A program made the translations under genes and the position numbers. From contig NW_025062477.1 of the NCBI RefSeq assembly GCF_000002995.4, positions 12,568,696-12,632,695 on the forward strand: a DNA stretch of 64,000 nucleotides, read 5' to 3'. Below the pieces are notes generated by a model. That model ran no database searches. It saw only the letters and a program-made list of their open reading frames with translations, and had not been told where the DNA came from. This stretch comes from Brugia malayi (Eukaryota; Nematoda; Chromadorea; Rhabditida; Onchocercidae). Positions 25,476-35,800 of this stretch are shown here, piece after piece (position 1 is the first letter of the stretch; each line of letters opens with the position of its first letter).

Positions 25476-26274
25476 ATGTGCGGCATGGATTAACCGAAAT
25501 GAGATATTCCTGATCGTTGATGAGTAATGATTAAGCGTTTAAAGATGAGAATGCCAGTGGTTAGTGATAGTTATTGAAAAGATAGAAATTTCTTTAGAAC
25601 TAATAAAGTTACTGATTGTTTGTAGAATAAAAAAGTTATAGTAATTTGTAAAGTAACAAAGATTTAATAAGAATTCTGTAAAATAAAATTTTGTTAGGGA
25701 TGAAAAAGAGGAGGAAGAAGAAATGATCAATATTTCAATACTATTTACGTTCAAGCGTGACATTTTTTTAGCATTGATTCTTTTCTAATTTAAATTTTAA
25801 TAATTTTTTTTTTCAATGTTAATGTAATTTAGCCAAAGTTGTTAATTAGTTAAAAAATTTTATTTTTGAGAAGGCAAGTTTTTTAGCAAAATATAGTAAG
25901 AAAATCGGCCTAAGTATACTATCGTATGTCGATTATCAACTCAAAACTCTTGAAATTTTTTTTTTTTTTTTTGCTACTAAAATTGATATTTATGAAAATA
26001 AAGTTAATATATTTAATATCTAGCTAATTATAGTTATTTATTATAATACTATCATTTATAAGATTACAGTTTATGTAAAGTTGTAAATGGAAATAATTAT
26101 GAATCATTTTTTAAATAAAAATTAACCAAACATTATATTAGCTCATATAATATGGTACTAATCATTTTATAAATCATCCATTTCCATCTGTTATTTATTT
26201 AATTGATAATATGTTACCGTCATTAAATTTAACTAACTTTTTTTTTCTGCTTACTTTTTATAAACTATTAACAG

Positions 26275-26339
26275 CGATGATTAAAATAAGCATGGTGATA
26301 AAACAGATGGAAAAGCACAACCATATCGGATTGACATGA
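26275..26339 (+). CDS. Very short candidate exon
   Basis: After ACTATTAACAG comes CG and an ATG frame of 20 codons (MIKISMVIKQMEKHNHIGLT) to TGA. Position next to an acceptor and a non-repetitive composition are the only support. Confidence 0.15.
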
Positions 26340-27242
26340 TTGATGATTGATGATGATTCATGGGAAAAATGAAGTGTAGAAAGGTGTTTTGATTATGTTT
26401 TCACTATCACTAATCCTCATCAATTATCCATTTTAGCTTAAAATTTGCAATATTTCAATTGTTATGGATTAATAAAGAAAAGAAAGAATTATTATTATGT
26501 ATTATTTAGTTCATTTATTAACATAAATCATTAAAATACTACATAAGTTCTTTGGTTGCATCATTACTTTCAAAAAGAAAAGAACAAAAAAAACAAATGA
26601 AACTTTATGCATAATGCTTAAATAAACCTATAAATCTTCTATTTCATGCTACTAATCTTATTGTTTAACCATTTAATCCTTCATCATCTGTTATATTCCA
26701 TTATTTTCAGATTTTTCGTTTTTTTTTTTTTTTTTTTTAACATATGATACCATTTCTTAATATAAACAATAAAATATAGGAATTTTTTTTTTCTTGGTAT
26801 TATTTGTATGTTTGCAATTCTCTATTTGTTGCATATGTATTGAAAAGAATTTACTCATATTTCATCTATGAAATATATACTACTCTTATTTAATCTTATT
26901 AGAAATATTTTAGAAAAAAGTGAAAAAATCAATAATTCTTTTAAATAGAATATGAAAAAAAAAAAGAAAGAAGGATTTAGTGAAAATGTCAAGTAAAATG
27001 ATATGTATGATATGATAAGCAAACCGTTTGTTTATCTTTGTGATATCGAAGTATTGATAAGTTATTATGTATTACTTAGGAGGAGTTAATCAATTTGTAC
27101 TGCAAACGCATTATGCAGTATCAATTTACGTGTTGTTTGTTTGCAAATTTATCGTATTTATCGATTAACATATATATATATATTGATTGATTGACTGTGA
27201 CTTACTACTTAAAGAAATTTCATATACCAATAAAGAATTTTA

Positions 27243-27265
27243 CATGCATGCATGCATGCATGCAA
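27243..27265. repeat. (ATGC)n tetranucleotide repeat
   Basis: Five tandem ATGC units, identical on both strands. Every unit boundary carries TGCATG, the recognition word of RBFOX-type splicing factors if transcribed. Confidence 0.85.
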
Positions 27266-27784
27266 TAGTTTCGTTACAGACGCACGCATAAGCATGATAG
27301 CTCTTTTTTTTTTTTTTTTTTTTTTTTTTGCATTTAGAAAATAATATAGATTTGAAATTCTATTAACAAAATAATAAATTATAATTAAATGTAATTTGAA
27401 CTTAACTATAGAATTTAACAGCAATTTTTACCACTATTAACGTTACGATTTTTTTGCTTTCTTTAATAATCACTGTTTAGTAGCATTTAAATATATCAGT
27501 GATTAAAATTTAATATATCTCCGTACGTGCATGTATTAATCTAAAATTCATTTTGCTATCAAATGTAAGCTAATACTATTTAATTATTATTAGCTTTTTC
27601 TTTTACATAGATATTTACAGTTTTTTTTTTCTTACATATATACTTCTTTATTTTAATATATATATTTAATATATTTTAATATATATTCTGCTATCAAATA
27701 TCTACTAAACGCTTAGTTATGTGACCATATTTATCCATTAATTCATATGTGAATGAATATATGATCAAAATACTTACAGTTTTA

Positions 27785-27855
27785 CATACATACATACACA
27801 CACACATACATACATACATGCACGTATACACCGTCTATGTATATATATATATATT
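27785..27855. repeat. CATA then TA microsatellite
   Basis: (CATA)n/(CACA)n to 27822, a short CG-containing break, then (TA)n at 27840-27853. Confidence 0.7.
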
Positions 27856-28279
27856 TATTTAAATACGTACATTCATATAAACGGAAGCATTCGTGGATTC
27901 GCATATATTAATAAGTAGGAGAAAATTATGGGCAAATATTATCGTTATCGTCCGAATCATTGTAATATGATATGATAATCATGCCATTTCGTTATCATAA
28001 CAATGATGTGTTTATTTGTTACATACATCGCATGACACATCATCATCAGTGGGAACGTTTTTGATTTGAAAATTTTTGGAATTTGCTTTATGCATGAACT
28101 TACATCCACATAACATTAGTATGTATAATCGTTATAAATAAATATATTTATATATAGATGGATGAATGGATATTATTAATTAATTAGTCATATAAACATG
28201 TTAATTGTATATTTAAATATCTGTATGCATACATATACATATGTATATAGTTGCTAATTAGTTTACATAGTAAAATATA

Positions 28280-28432
28280 ATGGATTCCAAAATTCCTAAA
28301 AGTGAAGGAAATAAGAGATTCTTTGCTGATAATGATAAGTGTGCGTCTAGGACGAAATTTCTACTGTTCACTTTTCAGAGAAACATTTTTGTCTTTCACC
28401 TGATTAATTGCTACTTTTTAGGCGCCAGTTAA
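28280..28432 (+). CDS. Small ORF, 50 codons, unknown
   Basis: ATG to TAA in one frame: starts MDSKIPKSEGNKRFFADNDK and ends NIFVFHLINCYFLGAS. The N-terminal half is polar, the C-terminal half hydrophobic. Internal CTTTTCAG and TTTTTAG motifs could be acceptors of a spliced transcript. Open frames of this length arise by chance in AT-rich DNA, so support is composition only. Confidence 0.22.
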   Translation: MDSKIPKSEGNKRFFADNDKCASRTKFLLFTFQRNIFVFHLINCYFLGAS

Positions 28433-28934
28433 AGTGGTGAATTGGTGAATTTTAAAAATTTTTTGCTATATAACAAATCTCATACCTATCCCAAACTTAA
28501 TACATTTTTTCTTTTTTCATCTTATTTTAAAAATGGGTGGGGTAAAATAGTGAAAGAGAGAGAAAGAGAAAGAGGAATTACCTCTGATAGGTATTTTAGT
28601 CGATTGAGATTGAGAAGATTGATGAAAGCTTACTTGATTTTTGGATAGTTGTTGCAAATTAGTGTAAGCAAGAAGAAAATTTTTTGTTCTACACATATAA
28701 ATTAGTTGTAATAGCAAATGATATACCAAGGGAAAGATTAATAATTCAAAAATTCTGTAAATTCGAATTGAATTAAATTAAAATTTAAATAAATTTACAT
28801 AAAATTAATCCTGTTGTTAATTATTGCATATAAATGCTATCGTTTCTTGTTATGTTGCTTTCATATTATCAATTAATCATCATTTACCCATTACATATAT
28901 AGTCGGAAAATGATGATCATTGAAGAAGAGATAC

Positions 28935-28935
28935 G

Positions 28936-28974
<39 letters not shown>

Positions 28975-29031
28975 CGTATGTATGTATGATTGCATGTGTG
29001 TGTGTATGTGTGTATGTGTGTATGTTTGTGT
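28935..29031. repeat. TG/TATG microsatellite
   Basis: (TG)11 followed by TATGTG units. Confidence 0.8.
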
Positions 29032-29206
29032 TAACAAATAGTTAGTCAGGAATTTACGATAGAATGCAAAGACATTTTAGGATTAGTCTTGAAAGTAGAT
29101 TAAAATTTGCTGATAAGAATGAAAAGTGCTAAGTTTTCTTCATCAATTCATCCGTTTAAATGCATTTTTATAGTTGAGAAAATTGAGTGTGCTTACTTGC
29201 TATTAG

Positions 29207-29308
29207 CCACTTTTCGTTTTAACACTTACCCTCATATCATCCTTATTCATCAAGTTTGAAGCAAATAAGTATGCATCTTCTGTTGAGCAGCCGCAACAGC
29301 ATTTTTAA
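29207..29308 (+). CDS. Candidate last exon (plus strand) in a two-sided coding-like island
   Basis: After TTGCTATTAG a phase-0 frame runs 33 codons to TAA, ending IKFEANKYASSVEQPQQHF. The same segment on the minus strand (29304-29230) reads STEDAYLFASNLMNKDDMR into a textbook AGG|GTAAGT donor. Only one can be real. The minus-strand donor is the stronger splice signal, so the strand is unresolved. Confidence 0.22.
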   Translation, partial: PLFVLTLTLISSLFIKFEANKYASSVEQPQQHF

Positions 29309-30137
29309 ACATTTCAGATATTGAAAGCTGATAAGCCACAAGAAGACTAATTGAAGCATTGCTGATTATCAAACATCTAATTGTCACTATTAACAGACAT
29401 CAGTGTGTATGTGTGTGTTATTTGCCGAAGAAATCTCCTAATACAAATGATGTTTGATTTAAGGATGTATTATCGACATTATCAGAAAGAATTCACACTT
29501 TGAAAAAAAGAAAAAAAAACCTCATTCTATGCTAGAATTACATCAGAAACATCAACTTTCACTTAAATATTTATGTCTTAGAAATTTTCCTTTTTTTCAA
29601 AATAAAAAAATAAATAATTTGTCGCCAGTATAAAAAAAATATAGTAGAGCAATAAGATGCAATAATTTATCATTGATAATATGAGAATAAATGAGATTCC
29701 TATAATATATATATATATATATTGATGAAAAAGGGAAAATATATAGTAGTAAATTAAATATCATAATTTTTATCTGCAATTATTATCAGAAGTTTTCTCA
29801 AAAAATGATAATGAAAATAGGAATTGAATTGAATTGAATCATAGCAATATTTTTGATAAGAATGAAAGAGGAAGGGAAAAGATATAATTTGTAACAATAA
29901 AATAGTAGTTATTTAAAATGATGAAATATTCATTTTTTAATTTATAACTTCTTTTCTTTTCTTTCTTTCTCTCTCTCTTTTTTTATTCCTGTTTTACAGA
30001 AAAGAAAAGCATTTAGCACATTATCATCATTTAGCATTCTTTGATCGGTTGTTAATATTTAAGGAATATAGCATTTGCTTAATGACCAAAATGATGAGTG
30101 ATGGTAACCCAAAAAGAATGTATCAATATCATTATAA

Positions 30138-30164
30138 GAGAGAGAGAGAGAGAGAAAGGGAGAA
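30138..30164. repeat. GA microsatellite
   Basis: Pure (GA)9 followed by AAGGGAGAAGGG. Confidence 0.8.
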
Positions 30165-30633
30165 GGGTCATTTGTATAAGATAAATCATCAGTTAAGAAG
30201 GAGGTGTTGAACATATGTTCACACTATTCCCTCTGATATTTTATACCCAATGGGTTAGTAATAGTAGTAATAGTAATAGTAGTAAATTGACTACTAACTA
30301 TTATTACAATATTATGATAATAGCTATCACTGTTAATTTATATAGATAAAAGATGAAGAAAGGATGAAAAGAAAAAGAAGAACTGGAAAATTTTTAAAAG
30401 GAAATAATAAGAAGAAAAAGCAATTTAAAGACAAAATTGAAAATCTCCTTTTATTCATCTTTCTTTCTAATATGTTTTATTTCTTATCATCTCTAATTTT
30501 CAATTATATACAAAAATAAGCAATGAAGGATAATTTATCTTTTTCCCCCTCTCTTTTTCTTTCTCTCTCTCTCTTTATTTAATTTACAATTATGATTTTA
30601 ACACCGAAATGTCTAAGAATGTACAGAATACAT

Positions 30634-30731
30634 ATGTCTGTGTGTATGTGTGTGTTTGTGTGTGTGTGTATGTGTGTGTGTATATGTGTATGTGTGTGTG
30701 TGTGTGTGTTTTTGTGTGTGTGTGTGTGTGA
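30634..30731. repeat. TG microsatellite
   Basis: Interrupted (TG)n with TATG and TTTG variants. Confidence 0.8.
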
Positions 30732-32164
30732 GATATGATTTGTTCAATAAATGTTCAAAGAATAAGCGACATTTGCTACTAAGAAGGTGTTAAGTGGTGT
30801 CAAAGTATGATTAATATGAAATATGTGGGCATATTTATTGTAATAAATGTTTAAAAATGATAAGAATAAATAATTTAAAAGAAAATTATTGAATGTAAAT
30901 ATATTAATTAATAAATGATGATTTGTTTTATATGAAATTTATTTGTTACATCCGAATAATTTTAAAATTTAAATTACGCAAATTAGATGAGACGGTAACA
31001 ATAGATAATATTAATTCATATAGTATAATTATTTTATTTTGTTTTATTTTAAAGGGAAAAAGAAATGAGAAAGGAGGAAAAAAAAAAAAACAAGGTTAAA
31101 AATGATATGATATATTCATCTAATTTCATTTATTTTTTCCTCTCATTCTTTCATAGTGATACTTAACTTATCAAATTTAACTTATTATTTCATTTTCCCT
31201 CATTTTTTTTAAAAAAGAATTTTTTTCTTCCTTCTATGATTTATATATAAGCAATAATATTGTTAAAATAAGAACTAAATGTAAGCATTTATTTATGTAT
31301 GTATATATATATACCTGTTAGCTAGTAAAATTTTGCAAATGCTTCCGCAAATTTACAACGAAACAAATTCTATCATTGATGTTGCTAAGATGGGAAAGTT
31401 ATAATGATTTATCTTAAAATCATTAAGTTTCTGTTGAAAATGAGATATGTCTGTGGAAGACAAGAGGCGCCACCAGGATAAATCGAGAAAAAAAAGAGAA
31501 AAAAAAAGAAAATATTGAGATCAACAACGTAAAATCATCATTACTAACAATCATTCATCCCCAAATCTGGACTTTTAACTATTACTATTGTTCTAATCCT
31601 ACTATTGCTATTATTATTATTACTACTATTTCTACTCCTAAAACTAATACTACATTAATTATTATCATTAAAATCTTATTTTTACTTATTTTTGAATTTT
31701 TCAAATATTATATCTTTTATTTTGCAAATAATTGAAATAAAATAAACAGGAATAATTATGCTTTTTTTTTTTTTGTTTTTTGGAGTAGAAATAGTTAGTA
31801 ATAGTATATTTTTAGATGTGTCATTGTTATATTAAGTATTCAAATGATAGTCATTATTTTATATGAAATATAAAGTCATTTATGAAATATATATATATGG
31901 AATTCATTAGTTCATATCATTCATTTTTCATAAAATTTATCTTATTAGAATAAGTTACCTTTTTTTCTAAAAAAAAAAGAAAAAAAATAATAAAAATAGA
32001 TGTAAGCAGTATTCTTTAAATAATAAAACGGAATTAAATTTTACCATTGCTGATAATAATTTTCATTAATTTAATGCTAATTAATCAATTATTTCACATA
32101 TTATTTTAAATTCTAAATTTTCGAATTTATTATATCCAGCAAATAAGTATAAATGAGAATATAA

Positions 32165-32383
32165 TCACAACTAATCGTTACCGCGCACTGTTACATTACG
32201 GACATTTTTGGTCACTTTATGTCATCCGAAATTTTTCAAACATGGAATGAATACAATCATGAATTTGTATTACTGTTACCCATATCCCAGCGGGATATCA
32301 CATTAGATCGATTTAAAATCGATGTCCTTGATAATTTTCATGATGTCGTTGCTTTCCATTCACTATTACATCTTGTACTTTAA
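32165..32383 (+). CDS. Single-exon open frame upstream of the SOWAH-like gene, unknown
   Basis: 72 codons are open to TAA, 54 of them from the ATG at 32219: MSSEIFQTWNEYNHEFVLLL, then PISQRDITLDRFKIDVLDNF and HDVVAFHSLLHLVL. Residue mix is protein-like and base composition is clearly richer in G/C than the flanks. It ends about 380 bp before the SOWAH-like start. Several small palindromes (such as ATCGATTTAAAATCGAT) lie inside, so it may instead be a structured RNA, a promoter element or a relic of a mobile element. No acceptor fits its start. Confidence 0.3.
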   Translation, partial: SQLIVTAHCYITDIFGHFMSSEIFQTWNEYNHEFVLLLPISQRDITLDRFKIDVLDNFHDVVAFHSLLHLVL

Positions 32384-32750
32384 CAATATTTCAAAATGAT
32401 CTTAACTCAATTGTAATTGTAAAACAATAATTTCATTATCATTTGATAAATTTTTATATAATGAAAAAAGAAAAAATATTAAGCATATAAACTGACATAC
32501 ATGCAATTTAACTAATGTTTTTTGATATGTGCAAAAAAAAAAAAAAATTTCATTAATTATTTGATTCATATTTCATAAACATTATTTTTAATTTTGTATA
32601 AGATTAAAAATCAATGATAATTAATTATTTCAAGTTGAAAGTTAATTAATTCACTAACAAAATGCTTGAATAGAATTGGAAATTATTTCATTTAAAAAAA
32701 AAAAAAAAAGAAAAAAATTGAAAGTTTATGGTTGCAGATTGTTGCTGTAA

Positions 32751-32762
32751 TTGTTTAGAAAG
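32751..32762 (+). promoter_or_regulatory. Probable trans-splice or 5'-UTR acceptor of the SOWAH-like gene
   Basis: TTGTTTAG ends at 32758, leaving only AAAG before the ATG. In nematodes spliced-leader acceptors commonly sit a few bases before the start codon. A cis-spliced 5'-UTR exon would leave the same trace, and a second AG (GTTGCAG, ending 32737) lies just upstream. Confidence 0.45.
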
Positions 32763-32846
32763 ATGCATAAAGCATCAGATTCTCGAAGACTTCGAAGTCC
32801 AGATGGTCTCAAATCTTCGGTTTTCAAAGCAATTCGAAATGTGAGG
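32763..32846 (+). CDS. SOWAH-like exon 1 with start codon
   Basis: 28 codons beginning MHKASDSRRLRSPDGLKSS and ending IRNVR at an AGG|GTAGGT donor in phase 0. A second GT four bases later (GTAATT) would put the next exon into a frame with an immediate stop, so the first donor is the one used. The ATG was chosen because an in-frame TAA lies just upstream and an acceptor TTTAG ends four bases before it. The segment is basic and serine-rich. Confidence 0.7.
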
Positions 32847-35800
32847 GTAGGTAATTCTTTGCTAATTATTATAAAATATTAGCTGTTAATTATGCTTAAT
32901 TTAGCTCAAATGTTTCCACTCATTTATTAAAGTTTATTTCATATCCTATAAAACCCTGTACATTAATTCATAATTAAATTCATTTCAATAACTTCGAAAA
33001 AAAAAGTCCAAAAAATAAGATTATTTGCTAAAATATGATTATAGTATCAATAACTATATCTATAAACTCTAATAAATAATTTACTATATAGCATCATTAT
33101 TAATTGTTCTTTCTTTTTGCTAATTACTGTTCAAAGATTAGTTACTCTTCTATAGTTTAATACTCTTCTATAAATTATCATCGAATTTAAAATTTATGAA
33201 AATTTAAAAATTTATCGGTTGAAGAAAAAAAAAAATCTTCAAAATGACAACGACTATGGGTAGCGGAGATAATACACAGAAGGAAAAATGATCATTTAAC
33301 ATTGTGTAACAACTGTTTGATGCAAGAATCACATCATTATAAATAATCATGCGAATAAATCACGATACAGCAAAGAGAATAGAGGATGGGAAGAACTTTT
33401 CCCATCAGCGCTAAAGTTGCCCGCTATTTGATGAAAGTTTACCATTAGCATTTATCATATTTCATATTATTTCATCAGAAATTAATTTCAGAAAAAGAAA
33501 AAAAAAAGGAAAAGAAAGAAAAAGCAGAAGGAAAAAAAAAACAGTGAAATAAAAAAATATTATAATGAAAAAAAAAAAAAAAGTGAATAAATGTTGCAAA
33601 AATTTTTTATAGACAACTATTGAAGATGATATGGAAAACATTCGTTGTCCCTTTGCAAAAATGGAAGATGATTTGGAAATTGGTGATTTTCGAATTTTTG
33701 CTAGCAGTGAAATGAATGAGGAAAAAAAATTAACGCAAAAGTTACAAGAGAAAAATCATAATGAGGTATGGTTTTTTCTTTTTTTCTTTTCTTTTTTTAT
33801 GATCTAAATAATTATAGGCTTATGAAAAAGAAAGTAATATATTTTCTCGACTGAAGAGAAAATTTATTATTTTCCGTGAGTAATAAACCGAGGTACTAAA
33901 ATGATTTAGTACTTACTCATACGTAATGATATATTTGCAATTACTAAACTTCTGCACTATTTTGAATAAGAAAATCATAGTATTATTACTAGGCATTTTC
34001 AAATGACAATTAAGTTATAAATTTCGAAAAAAAAAAAGGAAGAATTTAAATAATGAAATAAAATATAAACAAATTGAATATAGTAGTAATGATAGTATGA
34101 GTAATTGTGTCATTACTCATACTAACAAAGCATTCGTTTGGGTATGGTTGAGTGGGATTGATGGATACGGTGAATTTGAACATAAATTGAAATATTAAAG
34201 GAGGAGAAGGGGAGAAGGAGGAAAGAGGAGGAGGAGGAGGAGAAGAAGGAGGGTTGAACAAAGGTCATAGTAAGGGTATCGTGTCGTCTGTCTCCTAATA
34301 TATATTTGGATGAAAGTTTCCTTATCTTATGTATATATGATAGGTATGGAGAATTTTTTTATTTCATTTTTTTTCCTTTGAACTAAACATTAAGAAAACA
34401 AATTAGTATGATACTAATTTACTTAATTATTTCTTATTCCAATTATATTTGCATCTATTAAATTGATATATGAATGAGAAGAAAAAGATAAGTGTAATAA
34501 ACGAATAATTTTTAGATAAAATTTAAAAAATAAAAGATGGATTAAAAAAGAAAGAAAGAAAGAGGAGAGGTAAAAGTGAACTAAAATAGAAATTAAATTG
34601 TTGTTGTAAAAAAAAAAAAAAAAAAGAAATTAATCTGAAAAAGCAGAATTCTTAGTTGCTTGTTTATGTTTGATGTAAATGATGAACTAGCCAATCAGCC
34701 AACTTGTTGATCCGTTAAAAAGTTGACAAAGTAGGAGAAAAAGAGGAAAGAGGAAGAAGAAAAAGAGTTGGGAGGAGGAGGATGGTTGTCACAATTTTGT
34801 TCGATTAACTCTAAAATCTGGATTCTTTTAAAAATGAAGATGATGATGATTATAAAGATGATGACCTTCTCCATTTCTATTCTATCAATTAACATATAGG
34901 TGGAGGAGAAAGAAATGATATTGGACATGAAGGTGGGGCAAATTGAAAAGGGCGGAGAAGGTGAGAAAAAAAAGTGGGCGGAAAAAGGTTCTGAAAGATA
35001 GAAGTGAGAAATTTGGAAGAAATTAGATTGATTATCCGAAATCAAATATTATAATACTAATAATTTTATAATATTAGAAACTCATTAAGTTATGTTTTTT
35101 TTTTTTTTTTTTTTTTTTTATATTTATGCATTATGGAATACTTCAAATTTAATTTATAAGTGATAATTGATGTTCGTATGTTGATGATAAAAGCGGATAA
35201 TCATTTTAACCTTTTGTGCGCAAAATCATCCCGACATTAACCTCTAAACTTTCATTAATTTATCTATCCATCTATCCGTTCATATCCGATTAATACTTCC
35301 TCCCTCCAAACATGTGTGTATGTGTCAGACAAATGTCAGTTGTTGAACAAAAACTGCAGTAAATCCAATTTTCGCACTTTATTTATATGTGTATGTATGT
35401 ATGTGTGTGTATATATAATATATATATATATGTGTGTGTGTGTGTATGTGTGTATGTGTAAATTGTAATCACTGAAAAGATTGGTAGCGTGACGAATGTT
35501 TGACACATGATGGTTGACAGTTGACAGACAGAAAGAAAGATATTGAAGAGTGGATAAATGCCACCTAAGAAGGTGAAAAAAGAAGCAAAGTGGACAGTAT
35601 TATCCCTCTTTTGATACGTTTAAATGAATGAAAGAGAGAAAAAGAAAAGAAACCAGTTTTATGTTTATTGTTTGTTCTAAGTAGTAATAGTTGATTGATA
35701 TTGGTAATTGAAATTGGTAGGGATAAAAATGAATTAGTAATAAAGTTAAGATATAGATATTAGATTTAAATAAAATGAATGATAATCTTAAGATTAACTC

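Noticed and set aside
27070..27190. Two overlapping plus-strand frames after TATTACTTAG (GVNQFVLQTHYAVSIYV and EELINLYCKRIMQYQF)
   Set aside because: Both are open only briefly and neither has a donor, poly(A) signal or recognisable similarity.
31447..31515. Short frame MSVEDKRRHQDKSRKKREKK near 31.45 kb
   Set aside because: The latter half is an A/G tract and there is no donor in frame before the stop.
34046..34261. 71-codon minus-strand frame with Pro/Ser run
   Set aside because: The Pro/Ser run is the complement of a GGA repeat; the rest is AT-rich and featureless.
34695..35045. 116-codon minus-strand frame (Phe/Ser/Pro/Ile-rich) inside SOWAH-like intron 2
   Set aside because: It lies opposite polypurine tracts, so stops are rare by composition; no splice sites, no recognisable domain.
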